Source of the DNA: Anaerolineaceae bacterium UBA4890
Lineage (GTDB): Bacteria; Chloroflexota; Anaerolineae; Anaerolineales; Anaerolineaceae
Direction of reading: 5' to 3'
Length of the DNA: 64,000 bases
Assembly (NCBI GenBank): GCA_002399085.1
Contig: DHCY01000044.1
Coordinates: 42,183-106,182, forward strand
The position numbers and the translations under genes are program-made. The first letter of the stretch is position 1, and each line of letters starts with the position of its first letter. The notes under the pieces are model-generated. The model was not told the DNA's origin. It was given only the letters and a program-made list of their open reading frames with translations, and did not search any database. Below, in pieces: positions 25,969-35,317 of the stretch.

Positions 25969-27369
25969 ATGCAAGTTATTCTCGACATCTTCAATTTTAT
26001 TGGAGAACAAATTCTTTCTCAATACAGCATTATCTTGGGCTTGGTTGCCCTGGTCGGTCTTTTGCTCCAGAAAAAACCAGCCACCACGATTATTAGTGGC
26101 GTTATCAAAACCGTTGTCGGCGTTATCATCATCGGCGCTGGCGCAGGTGTTTTGGTGGGTGGAATTGACCCCCTCACCAAAATCATCAACCACGTGCTTG
26201 GTGTTCAGGGTGTGTTGCCAACCAACGAGGCAGCGCTGCCATTTGCTCTTGAAAAATTCGGTCAAATTGGCTCACTGGTCATGGTTGGTGGCTTCATCCT
26301 CAATGTGATCCTTGCCCGTATCACCAGGTACAAGTTCATCTACCTTACCGGTCACATCATGCTCTACGTTTCCCTGTTTGTGGTTATCGTATTGAATGCG
26401 ACCATGGGTCTGGAAGGCTGGGCTCTTTGGGCTGTTGGCACTGTCGTGATGGGGCTCTATTTCACCCTCATGCCGGCGCTCAATTACCCAGGCACCAAGG
26501 ATGTCACTGGCGGGGAAAGATTCTCTGTCGGACACACTGGCGATTTCTCTTACTGGTTCTCTTATGAGGTAGGCAAGCTTTTCAAGAAGGGCGCTCGCTC
26601 TGCAGAAGAATTCAAACTGCCCAAGAGCCTGAGCTTCTTCCGCGACACTACTTCCAGCCTTGCACTGACTCTGCTGCCCATTTTCCTGATCCTGACGTTC
26701 TTCTCTTGGAATTACATTGTCACTGAAGTATCTGGTGGACAGAATCCGATCATGTTTGCAATCATGAGCTCTCTGACCTTCGCTGCTGGTATGGCGATTG
26801 TTTTGGCAGGCGTCCGCATGATGTTGGGCGAGATCATCCCAGCTTTCGCTGGTATTTCCGAGAAGTTGGTCCCGGGTGCAGTGCCTGCATTTGACTGCCC
26901 GGTTGTCTTCCCCTATGCCCCGACCGCCTTGCTGTTCGGGTTCATTTCCATGTTCATCGGCATGGTGATCGCAACAATTCTCCAGGTCATTTTCAAAGTC
27001 CCTTACGTGATCCTTCCTGGAATCGTTCCAGCATTTTTCGCGGGCGGCACTTCTGGTATTTTTGGTAATGCCAAGGGCGGCTGGAAAGGTGCCATTGTTG
27101 GTCCGTTCATCATGGGTATTGTGATGCAGGTTGGCACCTCCCTGCTGATCCCCTTCACCGGCGAACTGTATGATAAGGGCGCAACCTTTGGCGATCCCTT
27201 CTATGCCACAGTCGGTTTGGCGTTTGCCAAAGTTAGCGACCTGATCGGGAAGGGTGGCATCCTGGGTTGGATCGTCCTGGCTGCCGTAATTCTTCTGACC
27301 GTGTTTGTCTTCATCATGGGCAAGAATTATCGCCACCTTGATGAACCTGCTGCAGAAACAGCGAAATAA
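25969..27369 (+). CDS. ulaA: PTS EIIC permease, UlaA (ascorbate) family
   Basis: 466 residues with 10 or more hydrophobic segments. The ATG with TTGGAGG 6 nt upstream is preferred to one 18 codons earlier. Characteristic UlaA-family stretches are LQKKPATTIISGVIKTVVG, YFTLMPALNYPGTKDVTGGE and GMAIVLAGVRMMLGEIIPAF. It moves the sugar through the membrane while EIIB phosphorylates it. Known members carry L-ascorbate, but related systems take other substrates. The transketolase gene downstream suggests a pentose-type product. Substrate is inference. Confidence 0.92.
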   Translation: MQVILDIFNFIGEQILSQYSIILGLVALVGLLLQKKPATTIISGVIKTVVGVIIIGAGAGVLVGGIDPLTKIINHVLGVQGVLPTNEAALPFALEKFGQIGSLVMVGGFILNVILARITRYKFIYLTGHIMLYVSLFVVIVLNATMGLEGWALWAVGTVVMGLYFTLMPALNYPGTKDVTGGERFSVGHTGDFSYWFSYEVGKLFKKGARSAEEFKLPKSLSFFRDTTSSLALTLLPIFLILTFFSWNYIVTEVSGGQNPIMFAIMSSLTFAAGMAIVLAGVRMMLGEIIPAFAGISEKLVPGAVPAFDCPVVFPYAPTALLFGFISMFIGMVIATILQVIFKVPYVILPGIVPAFFAGGTSGIFGNAKGGWKGAIVGPFIMGIVMQVGTSLLIPFTGELYDKGATFGDPFYATVGLAFAKVSDLIGKGGILGWIVLAAVILLTVFVFIMGKNYRHLDEPAAETAK

Positions 27370-27379
27370 AACTGTATCC

Positions 27380-27410
27380 AAGTGACCGTTTGATTTACAG
27401 ACGGTCACTT
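27380..27410 (+). repeat. Hairpin between EIIC and transketolase genes
   Basis: Perfect 10-bp arms AAGTGACCGT/ACGGTCACTT with an 11-nt loop and no T-run. It may be a partial terminator or processing site that lowers or separates tkt expression from the PTS genes. Confidence 0.5.
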
Positions 27411-27499
27411 GCTTAACACTAAAGGCTATACTGAATTTACAATCAAAAGGGGTGCTGGCAAAGTCAGTGCCCCGTTTTAATATTATGCTAAGGAGAAAA

Positions 27500-29512
27500 A
27501 TGACAGCCAACACTCCATTCCAGGAAGAAGCGATCAACGCTATCCGTTTCCTTTCCGCAGATGCAGTTCAGAAGGCAAATTCTGGTCATGCCGGTCAACC
27601 TATGGGCTCAGCAGCAATTGCCTATACCCTTTTCACCAGGCACTTGAAATTCAACCCTGCCAACCCCAATTGGGTGGACCGGGATCGATTTATCCTCTCA
27701 GCTGGTCATGGATCGATGCTCTTGTACAGCCTTTTCTACCTGACTGGTTATCAAGAAATGACCATGGATCAGCTCAAGAACTTCCGCAGACCCAACAGCC
27801 TCACCCCTGGTCATCCTGAATATGGGCATACAGCGGGTGTAGAGACAACCACCGGTCCTTTGGGGCAGGGTATGGCAGTTGCGGTTGGAATGGCGATGGC
27901 TGAAGCCCACCTCGCTGCAGTTTACAACACGGAAGAAAATCACGTTGTTGACCACTATACCTATGTCATTGCGAGCGATGGCGACCTGATGGAAGGTATA
28001 ACTTCCGAGGCATCCTCGCTTGCTGGACATTTTTCTTTGGGAAAGCTGATCGTCTTCTATGACGACAATCGTGTCACTATCGATGGCGGCACCGATATCA
28101 CCTTCACAGAAGATCGCGCCAAGCGTTATGAGGCTTATGGTTGGCAGGTATTGCACGTCGAGGATGGTAATAACGTTGGAGAAATAGACCAGGCAATTAA
28201 TAAAGCCAAAAACGACCCGCGACCCTCGTTGATCATCTGCCGAACGATCCTCGGCTATGGTTTCCCGACCTGGGGAGGTCTTTCGGAGGCACATTCCGGG
28301 ATCCCCAGTGATGAAGAGCTGGCTGGGGCAAAGAAAGCCCTGGGTTACCCAACTGAACCGAAATTCTATGTCAGTGATGAAGTGCTCGCCCACTATCGTG
28401 AAGCCCTGGTGAGGGGAAAAGAAGCAGAAAGCAAATGGGAAACCACTTTTCAAGCTTTTACACAGGAAGAACCAGAGCTGGCAAGCCAGTTCAAGCGAAT
28501 TATGGCTGGTGACTTCCCTGAAAACTGGCAGAAGGTTCTGCCTGTATTCGAAACAAGTGCCAAAGGATTGGCAACCCGGGCAGCTTCTCACAAAATTATC
28601 AACGCCCTGGCTCAAATTTTTCCAGGTTTGGTGGGCGGATCGGCAGATCTGAGCGGTTCCAATTCCACCACAATAGAAAACACGCCTCTTTTCCAGAAAG
28701 ACAGCTATGAAGGTCGCTATATCCCCTTTGGTGTACGCGAACATGCCATGGGAGCCATAAATAACGGCTTGAATCAGCACGGTGGTTTGATTTCATATGC
28801 CGCCACCTTCCTGATTTTTTCAGATTATTTGCGCCCGGCACTACGCTTATCGGCACTTTCAGATACCGGCAGCATTTGGGTTTTCTCGCATGACAGTTTC
28901 TGCCTGGGTCAGGACGGACCGACCCACCAACCGATTGAACACTTGAGCAGCCTGCGTGCCATGCCAAACCTGGTCACACTGCGCCCGGCAGATGCCAACG
29001 AAACCTCGTTTGCCTGGAAAATCGCCATTGAAAGACGCCATGCCCCTACGGTAATTGCGCTCACCCGTCAGCCAGTGCCCACCTTCGACCGTGAAAAGTT
29101 TGCCGGTGCTGCTGGAACCGAAAAGGGTGCCTATGTGATGGCAGATCTGGGACCGGCACCTGTGCAGCTGGTTTTTATGGCAACCGGCTCGGAGCTTGAG
29201 CTGGTGGTAAAAGCAGCGGAGATTTTGGCAGAAGAAGGCGTGGGCGTTCGTGTAATCTCAATGCCGAGTTGGGAATTGTTTGAAGCTCAACCGCAAACCT
29301 ACCAGGATGAAGTCATGCTGCCCGAAGTCAAGGCTCGACTGGCTGTTGAAGCAGCGACCAGCCTTGGCTGGCACAAATGGGTTGGACCCGAAGGCAAGAT
29401 GATCACGCTGGATCGATTCGGTGCCAGTGCGCCAAACGACTTCTTGTTTACAGAATTCGGCTTCACCGTTGAAAATATCTTGCTGAAAGCCCGGGAACTG
29501 CTGGCAAAGTAA
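27500..29512 (+). CDS. tkt: Transketolase
   Basis: 670 residues, full length for a single-chain transketolase (TPP-dependent, pentose phosphate pathway). The start is the ATG after AAGGAG. Landmarks: AGHGSMLLYSLFYLTGY, the TPP/Mg loop (SDGDLMEGITSEASSLAGH), DGPTHQPIEHL and the C-terminal DRFGASAPNDFLF. It follows EIIC by 130 bp with a hairpin between. Placement after a UlaA-type PTS suggests that the sugar phosphate enters the pentose phosphate pathway via xylulose-5-phosphate; this is inference. Confidence 0.97.
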   Translation: MTANTPFQEEAINAIRFLSADAVQKANSGHAGQPMGSAAIAYTLFTRHLKFNPANPNWVDRDRFILSAGHGSMLLYSLFYLTGYQEMTMDQLKNFRRPNSLTPGHPEYGHTAGVETTTGPLGQGMAVAVGMAMAEAHLAAVYNTEENHVVDHYTYVIASDGDLMEGITSEASSLAGHFSLGKLIVFYDDNRVTIDGGTDITFTEDRAKRYEAYGWQVLHVEDGNNVGEIDQAINKAKNDPRPSLIICRTILGYGFPTWGGLSEAHSGIPSDEELAGAKKALGYPTEPKFYVSDEVLAHYREALVRGKEAESKWETTFQAFTQEEPELASQFKRIMAGDFPENWQKVLPVFETSAKGLATRAASHKIINALAQIFPGLVGGSADLSGSNSTTIENTPLFQKDSYEGRYIPFGVREHAMGAINNGLNQHGGLISYAATFLIFSDYLRPALRLSALSDTGSIWVFSHDSFCLGQDGPTHQPIEHLSSLRAMPNLVTLRPADANETSFAWKIAIERRHAPTVIALTRQPVPTFDREKFAGAAGTEKGAYVMADLGPAPVQLVFMATGSELELVVKAAEILAEEGVGVRVISMPSWELFEAQPQTYQDEVMLPEVKARLAVEAATSLGWHKWVGPEGKMITLDRFGASAPNDFLFTEFGFTVENILLKARELLAK

Positions 29513-29536
29513 GATTTCTATTGATGTAAGTTGTAT

Positions 29537-29572
29537 GGGCGGGCTCCTTGTAGGGAGCTCCGCCCTTTTTTT
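29537..29572 (+). terminator. Rho-independent terminator of tkt
   Basis: Stable GC-rich hairpin (GGGCGGGCTCC, loop, GGAGCTCCGCCC) followed by seven T. Confidence 0.85.
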
Positions 29573-29593
29573 ATCCTTATCCTCGTTCGCGAA

Positions 29594-29679
29594 GGTCTCC
29601 TGACCGAGCGGTAAGATTAGAGATCTCGCGGTCAACTGCATATCATGTGCCCCAAGGCAGGCTCCGCACTCAGGAGACC
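29594..29679. repeat. Long-range inverted repeat downstream of tkt
   Basis: Perfect 10-bp arms GGTCTCCTGA (29594-29603) and TCAGGAGACC (29670-29679) with a 66-bp interior that holds further short pairings around GACCGAGCGGT. It looks like a small dispersed repeat. The stretch 29513-29898 has no gene; besides this repeat it holds the tkt terminator and the promoter at 29727. Confidence 0.5.
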
Positions 29680-29726
29680 ATGAAAGAACATGGGTAACAC
29701 TGTGTGTGATTTGTGATCATAACCTA

Positions 29727-29755
29727 TTGATATCTCTAAATAATATAGTTATACT
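29727..29755 (+). promoter_or_regulatory. Sigma-70 type promoter of the large unknown gene
   Basis: -35 TTGATA (29727-29732), exact 17-bp spacer, -10 TATACT (29750-29755). It gives a ~137-nt untranslated leader before the gene at 29899. Confidence 0.7.
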
Positions 29756-29898
29756 ATTAATGGTTACTTCTACCTATCCTCTCGTGTCTTCGACACCTAA
29801 GTCCAAGTAAATCAGTACCCATTCAGGTCAGGCAGCATAACCGTGCTTTACCTGGCAGTATTTGTACCTTCACATAAAACAGAAAGGAGTGTGTGAAA

Positions 29899-32280
29899 AT
29901 GACCACAATTGATTTCCCTATTGAATTTGAGAAAAAGCCGGAGAGGGATCTGGACTTGGTTGTCCACATCTTTGACTCTGCTGGAAAATTACTAAAATCT
30001 GCAAAAGTTAAGAATGATCAAGCCAGCCTTCCCATGGAAGTACTTCAAAACAGTGACATTAAAGTCGTTGTCTCACCCGCCCTGCCCAGCACAAAAAAGC
30101 CTACGCTGGAAAGCCTGAGGGCGGCTGGTGCCTATGAACCACGCTTTGATTTTGACCCTGCTAAAGAAAAATTCAAGTTGTATCCCATCCCTGTTGAAAA
30201 GCTAAAGCTCTGGTTGTTTTGCCCCTGCGTGGTAAAGGGAAAAGTGGTGCGACCAATTTTTGTCAATGGTAGTGTGGTCTACAAACCCGTTAATGGGGCA
30301 AAAGTCCATATTTGCGAGGTCGACAAACTCTACCTGCTCATACCGCACCTGCCCAAGGACGTGCTTTTCCGCTTCCGCGATGAGCTGATTATGGATTGGA
30401 AGAAATATCGCCTCCTTCCCCGTCCTCCCATTGTAAAATACCCATTGCCCTGGCCCCCTCCGCCGCCCGATCTTTTCCCGATGGATTACGAGATAAAAGA
30501 GCCGGAGGGTGAGCGTGTGATGCCAATTCAGCTGCCTGATTATCAGGAAAGTAGCTTCCGTCTGAATTTCATGCCGCAAATGTTCAATTACGGCACCAAC
30601 TGGCTGAATCCCCAACCTGAGCCTCCACTCCCTGAATATGTCACCCCCAGGGCGTCTTTCCAAATGGAGCAAGCCAAACCTACCCGTAAAGCAGCAAGAA
30701 CCCCGAAAGAAAAAGATCTGCCCCTGTTGATAGAGACAATATCGGCTGATATTTTCAAACAACTGCAATCTGATTCGATCACCCAGGTAAGTTCTGCGCT
30801 GTTGAAACTTCAACCGATGATCCTGCCCTACCTCTGCTGGTGGCCCTGGCTGCATAAATATTTTTGCCTGTGCGACGAAATTGCTACCGTGATGACAGAT
30901 TGTAATGGCTTTGAGACCACCACCTGGTACCGATGCTCAAGTGACAAACCAGATTTGTATTTCTGGGTAGAGTACCCCATCAGTGGTGTCTGGACAAAGG
31001 TCTACGAGCCCAAGCCTGTTTGTTGCCACGTACACTGGGACTATGAATGCGGCAAGGAAGTTTTACTCCCAGTGACTGACACAAGAGTGCCGTGGTGCGA
31101 GGTGCCAATGGATTTGCCAGGTCTGAAGGTGCTGGTGAAGACCATCGGAAATGGTCTGAGCATGAGTGAGATCAACAAAACTCCTGGCGCAACCAAAGGC
31201 AAAACTACCGCTGGCGAACCGCTGGCTGGGTCGCTCGAATTGCGGCTTGATATGAGCCGAAGCAACCTGATCAGCATGGGCGTTACGCAATATCGCTGGT
31301 CTTACACCAGGAGGACCCTGGGGAACGGAACAACTCCTGTGGCGGATTCATGGCACACGATGTTGCCCGAAGTCTATCGCCCTTATGAGATGAAAGTCTT
31401 TCATCTGTTCCCAATCCCACACTTTGAAACACAATACAAATATGAGAAGATGGGTCCCTTTGGTGCAGAGAACTTGTTCAAGATCCAACCCAGCTCCCCA
31501 GCTGTAGGTGTTTGGTACGATTCTGTCATGAACGAGCATATCGACCTTGCCTGGGCATACTTTGATACCGGTGCATTACGTGAGAGTGATGGCACGACAC
31601 CAGCAGCCGGTCAGTATGACATTAAGCTGGAGCTTTTCGATAGCAGCGGCAACTTGGTTAAATGGAACAACCCCTCCGGAACAGGGACTAATATTCAGGC
31701 GTTTATCACCAACAATCCGGCACCCTTTGTGCCACCGGTTGGCATGACCGAAACTCCTGCTATGGCAGCCAACTTGATCAAAGATGGATCCGGCGACACC
31801 CTTGGATTCGTTTTGACTCTGTTTGTAGATAATACCCCTTGCGAAGCTGTGATTGATGACCCATATGTGGTTGAAAATCCCAGCGCGCTATCTGGTCCGT
31901 GCGGTTTCCTTTTCTTCAATTCAGCCGCAACCTCAAAAGCCCACCTGCGCTTCCTTGCCCGACAGGCGTTTGATAATGCCTTTTTCCATTTCCAGGTTGT
32001 CAAAGGAAGCTCTGGTGCCATAGCCGCTGCTTCACTGGGATGGATACCAGTTCATCCTGCGGCGGTACCTGTTAATGGATTCAACCGTTCCCCGGATAGC
32101 CACTTCAGCAAAGAACTGAAAGTTACAGACCTGTTGAACGCCAATGGCTCGATCTGTCCTCAGGCTGCTTTTGCAGCTACCCTGGGCGTCTATTCAACCG
32201 CTTACAACGGTTACACCCAGGCGTACTGGTTAAATGCCTGGGCAGTGCCAAAAGCGTTTGCTTTGGCTCCTAAACCGTGA
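29899..32280 (+). CDS. Large protein of unknown function, beta-rich and Cys-rich
   Basis: 793 residues; AAAGGAG lies 9 nt before the chosen ATG (a GTG two codons earlier is possible). There is no signal peptide and no membrane helix. Residues ~10-60 look like a transthyretin-type beta-strand module (VVHIFDSAGKLLKSAKVKND). The part around ~110-160 resembles a carboxypeptidase-regulatory-like insert (VKGKVVRPI...GAKVHICEVDKLYLLIPHLP). A proline-rich stretch follows (~175-195, PLPWPPPPPD). Residues ~310-395 hold a Cys/Trp-rich segment (CWWPWLHKYFCLCDE, CCHVHWDYECG). The last ~330 residues are again beta-rich. It is monocistronic with its own promoter and terminator. I recognise no family and assign no function. 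Confidence 0.75.
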   Translation: MTTIDFPIEFEKKPERDLDLVVHIFDSAGKLLKSAKVKNDQASLPMEVLQNSDIKVVVSPALPSTKKPTLESLRAAGAYEPRFDFDPAKEKFKLYPIPVEKLKLWLFCPCVVKGKVVRPIFVNGSVVYKPVNGAKVHICEVDKLYLLIPHLPKDVLFRFRDELIMDWKKYRLLPRPPIVKYPLPWPPPPPDLFPMDYEIKEPEGERVMPIQLPDYQESSFRLNFMPQMFNYGTNWLNPQPEPPLPEYVTPRASFQMEQAKPTRKAARTPKEKDLPLLIETISADIFKQLQSDSITQVSSALLKLQPMILPYLCWWPWLHKYFCLCDEIATVMTDCNGFETTTWYRCSSDKPDLYFWVEYPISGVWTKVYEPKPVCCHVHWDYECGKEVLLPVTDTRVPWCEVPMDLPGLKVLVKTIGNGLSMSEINKTPGATKGKTTAGEPLAGSLELRLDMSRSNLISMGVTQYRWSYTRRTLGNGTTPVADSWHTMLPEVYRPYEMKVFHLFPIPHFETQYKYEKMGPFGAENLFKIQPSSPAVGVWYDSVMNEHIDLAWAYFDTGALRESDGTTPAAGQYDIKLELFDSSGNLVKWNNPSGTGTNIQAFITNNPAPFVPPVGMTETPAMAANLIKDGSGDTLGFVLTLFVDNTPCEAVIDDPYVVENPSALSGPCGFLFFNSAATSKAHLRFLARQAFDNAFFHFQVVKGSSGAIAAASLGWIPVHPAAVPVNGFNRSPDSHFSKELKVTDLLNANGSICPQAAFAATLGVYSTAYNGYTQAYWLNAWAVPKAFALAPKP

Positions 32281-32318
32281 TTTCGCAAAAAAATTAGTCT
32301 CGGTGGAAGTAAATCAAA

Positions 32319-32354
32319 AAAAGAGAGGCTGCTGGTGATCAGCAGCCTCTCTTT
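32319..32354. terminator. Bidirectional terminator between convergent genes
   Basis: 15-bp perfect stem (AAAGAGAGGCTGCTG/CAGCAGCCTCTCTTT) with a 5-nt loop, flanked by A-run and T-run. It works for the unknown gene on the plus strand and the opine-dehydrogenase-like gene on the minus strand. Confidence 0.9.
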
Positions 32355-32383
32355 TTGTTGGACTTATGTTTTTATTGTTGGTA

Positions 32384-33487
32384 TCAGTCCCGCTCACCGG
32401 TTTCTACAAATTTGACCAATTCACCAACACTCAGATCCTTGATGCCAAGCTTTTCCACTGTGCGACCTCTGCGGCGGTAGTCGATGCCATGGATAAAATT
32501 AGCCAGGTTGATGATGCTCTCGATACCATTCACTGATACACCATAGGTTTTGGCAAAAGAGGCAATTGGCACCAGGCTCATGGGGATTTCCTCGGTGATA
32601 TAGCGGTGGTTGAGCGTGCCCGGTGCACGGATGCCGTAATATCCAGTCTGGTTGTGCATGGCTTCGTGCAAATCATTGCCCGTCGCGTTATACGCCAGCT
32701 CCAGCCAATCCAACGCTGTCCTTGCTTTGAGCCCGATCGCTGAGGCAACCGTCACCCGCTCCCGGTCCAGTACCTCCAAAACCTTGGCAACCGAGGGGGT
32801 GACGCCATCGACATAGAACTCGAAGTCTCCTGATGTGGCTTCGATCCAACCAGCATTGAGCAGCGCCAGAGCAGGATGGAAGATAGCACCCATGTTGTTG
32901 AGCCCGGTTTGCAGCACGTTTTTGCCATCGATAAACTGCGGAAGCACTGGTCGGATAGCATCCAGCACCTCGGCAGTGCGCGTAGCTGGCAAGGCTGCCA
33001 GCGGCACAGCTTCTTTGATGCGGAAAATGCGCGCCTGGCTGGGACCCTCGGAGCGGCTGGCAAAAATAAAGGTTTCAGCCTCAGAGATGATCGGATTACA
33101 AGTACAATTTTCCTGGTCAAGTGTGTGGCGAAATTCCAGTGCGCCGCCGGTGCGACCGGGGTTCAGAACCACGATGTGATCATCCCTAAGAAAAGGTGCA
33201 GAGATCCTGGCTATGTCACTATGGGCGGTGGAGGGCACTATCACCATGACAATATCTGCTTCTCTCAGTGCCTCTTCCATATTGTCGGTAACTTTGTAGA
33301 GTTCGCCAAAGCCACGGGGCTCGGTTGGGTTTTCAAGGTCGATTCCCCCACGTAACCTGATGATTTCTACGCGATTGGCAGTGCGGTTAAACATAGTCAC
33401 CTGGACTCCTAAAAGAGCCAGGTAGGCAGCCATCGCTTTACCCCCGTTTCCTGCGCCGATTACGGCATAACGATAAGTCTTGTCCAT
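32384..33487 (-). CDS. NAD(P)-dependent octopine/nopaline dehydrogenase-family enzyme
   Basis: 367 residues. An N-terminal Rossmann fold (YAVIGAGNGGKAMAAYLALLG, ~6-27) binds NAD(P). The C-terminal helical domain has the family pattern RAPGTLNHRYITEEIPMSLVPI and a conserved His/Asp pair. Opine dehydrogenases link or split amino acids and 2-oxo acids by reductive condensation or oxidative cleavage. It starts 8 nt after the B12-binding gene, so the two are one operon. The pairing suggests amino-acid or opine catabolism with a cobalamin-dependent step. The true substrate is unknown. Confidence 0.85.
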   Translation of the reverse strand: MDKTYRYAVIGAGNGGKAMAAYLALLGVQVTMFNRTANRVEIIRLRGGIDLENPTEPRGFGELYKVTDNMEEALREADIVMVIVPSTAHSDIARISAPFLRDDHIVVLNPGRTGGALEFRHTLDQENCTCNPIISEAETFIFASRSEGPSQARIFRIKEAVPLAALPATRTAEVLDAIRPVLPQFIDGKNVLQTGLNNMGAIFHPALALLNAGWIEATSGDFEFYVDGVTPSVAKVLEVLDRERVTVASAIGLKARTALDWLELAYNATGNDLHEAMHNQTGYYGIRAPGTLNHRYITEEIPMSLVPIASFAKTYGVSVNGIESIINLANFIHGIDYRRRGRTVEKLGIKDLSVGELVKFVETGERD

Positions 33488-33494
33488 TTGATCC

Positions 33495-35123
33495 TCAATT
33501 CAGAAATTTTTCCAAACGCTTTTGTTCGGAGATTGACTCGCCCTGCGCATTTATCGTTTCACTTGAGCCGTTCAGGACGCGCGTGCTGATCTTTCCTGCT
33601 GCGAAACGGTTGTTTTTCAGTTGGGGAGCATCCATGATGCCTAAAATTACAGCTTTGTTCAAGACGCCCGGGTCAATAAGCGGGTCAGCAACACGCCCGC
33701 CAGCAATATTTTTGATTGCCTGCAGGGTAATTTGTGCCTGTTCGATCAGATGCTTTTTTCGCGCCTGGATTTCAGGGTCAAAGCTCATCCCTGGTTGCCC
33801 AGCAAGGGCGTTTTCAATGCTGCGCCGTGCAGCCAGACTGGCTGCGATCACATCATCGGCAGTGGCAGCGTGGTCTGCTTCGGTGTGACCAACGATGTGA
33901 ATGATATGTGGTTTCAACGACATTTGCAGGTAGATGCTGGTTGCCAGGTGGGCGCGGGCGGCGTTGTCTTCCAATGGGTAGCTGAGCAGACCTGTTCGGG
34001 TTTGGCGCCAGATGCGGAAATTATCATTCTCAAGCGGGGAGATCATCTCCAGGATGGCGAGCATTTTTGCCAGGTCCATCGCGTCGGAGAGGTTGGGTGG
34101 GCTGTTGAACATCAGCTGGGCAATGTAATCCTTCACCCCAAAAGCCCTGGCGTTGTAAGCCGAGAGGTAAGCGGAGGTGACAAAAACCACATCCGGCGCG
34201 TCGCGCATACCCCAATGATGCGGCTCGTTCAATTCCACAGGGATGCCTCGATTGCCATACCATGCCATCACTCTTTGATGTTCCCGGATGGATTCTTCAA
34301 GTGTGAGCGGACCGCGCCCGTCCATCAGGTTAAACCAAAAAAGCGGGATGGCACACCAGGCAATGTTGATCGTTTCAACATACATCTCCGCCAGGCGGAT
34401 AAAGTCATCTGTGCCAGAATAGGTGCGCATCAGCGGAAAGTTGCCGGTGCGGGAAGCCTGGTAGAGCTGGCGATAATCGTGGGCGCTGCGTACAGGCACG
34501 CCGCCAGCACCAGTAGCACGGGGACTCTGCCTTTCGGGGTGAAAGAAGTTTGCCTGGGCATCCTGATCGATACCGAGCGAGATGACATCCAGCGCTTTGG
34601 CTTCGGCGATTTGGCGAATGCCTTCGATGCTGGTTGCCATGGTTGGCAAACCAAAATGGTGACGCAAGAGTGGGTAGGGCTGCTTCCAGAGAATGCGCTC
34701 GATCGTGCTTTGGGGATAACTCATCTCATCTGAAGTGAGGTTTTCACCACGTAAATACGCCAAAACCTCTTCACGGCTCTGGCTTCCGTCGAAGATCTGG
34801 TTAAAAAAACCTTTGAGGGCTTCCGCCTTACGGCTTACGGGTGGTGTTCCACCAAAAGCAAAGCGCACACCCTGCTCGTGCAGGTCGGCAGCAGACTCAG
34901 CAAATTCTGCCAGCAGGCGCTCGCCTGTCTCGGGGGTCAGGCGATACGAAACGCCGACCAGGTCCGCCTTTTCCCGGCGTGCAACCTCGAGAAAAGTCTC
35001 AATCGGTACGGCAGGACCAAGGAAGATCGTTCTCCAGCCAGCTTGTTCAGCCAGCCGGAGAAAGTTGCTCACTCCAGCAACATGGACGCATTCCCCCAGG
35101 GCACCTGCAATGACGGTTTTCAT
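33495..35123 (-). CDS. B12-binding domain fused to mutase-like barrel
   Basis: 542 residues from the ATG with GGAG 6 nt upstream. The first ~110 residues form a cobalamin-binding Rossmann-like domain: GECVHVAGVSNFLRLAE has the His-x-x-Gly of DxHxxG but Cys in place of Asp, followed by VGVSYRLTPETG and FAFGGTPP. Residues ~150-460 look barrel-like and recall methylaspartate/glutamate-mutase E chains (GIPVELNEPHHWGMRDAP, SAYLSAYNARAFGVKDYIAQ, LMFNSPPNLSDAMDLAKMLA). The end (VLNKAVILGIMDAPQLKNNR) is distinct. A B12-dependent carbon-skeleton mutase acting with the downstream opine-dehydrogenase-like enzyme is inference; the reaction is not known to me. Confidence 0.7.
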   Translation of the reverse strand: MKTVIAGALGECVHVAGVSNFLRLAEQAGWRTIFLGPAVPIETFLEVARREKADLVGVSYRLTPETGERLLAEFAESAADLHEQGVRFAFGGTPPVSRKAEALKGFFNQIFDGSQSREEVLAYLRGENLTSDEMSYPQSTIERILWKQPYPLLRHHFGLPTMATSIEGIRQIAEAKALDVISLGIDQDAQANFFHPERQSPRATGAGGVPVRSAHDYRQLYQASRTGNFPLMRTYSGTDDFIRLAEMYVETINIAWCAIPLFWFNLMDGRGPLTLEESIREHQRVMAWYGNRGIPVELNEPHHWGMRDAPDVVFVTSAYLSAYNARAFGVKDYIAQLMFNSPPNLSDAMDLAKMLAILEMISPLENDNFRIWRQTRTGLLSYPLEDNAARAHLATSIYLQMSLKPHIIHIVGHTEADHAATADDVIAASLAARRSIENALAGQPGMSFDPEIQARKKHLIEQAQITLQAIKNIAGGRVADPLIDPGVLNKAVILGIMDAPQLKNNRFAAGKISTRVLNGSSETINAQGESISEQKRLEKFLN

Positions 35124-35317
35124 AAGCACTCCAATTTTTAATCGGATAGATATTCAGCCCTTGTTCTTAAGGGCTAACTGCCAGGCAGACCGGCAGAAAT
35201 TAGTGAAATTAATTTTACCTGAAAACAAGGCTGGCTCACTTCTGTCTGCACAAGCTATGATGTATTTGTGAAATTCAACCAACCATTGGCTATAATACTT
35301 ACAAAAAAGGAAACGAA

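Noticed and set aside
26272..27537. 421-codon minus-strand frame over the EIIC gene
   Set aside because: His/Gln/Asp-rich composition typical of the antisense of membrane helices; the plus strand has an unmistakable EIIC.
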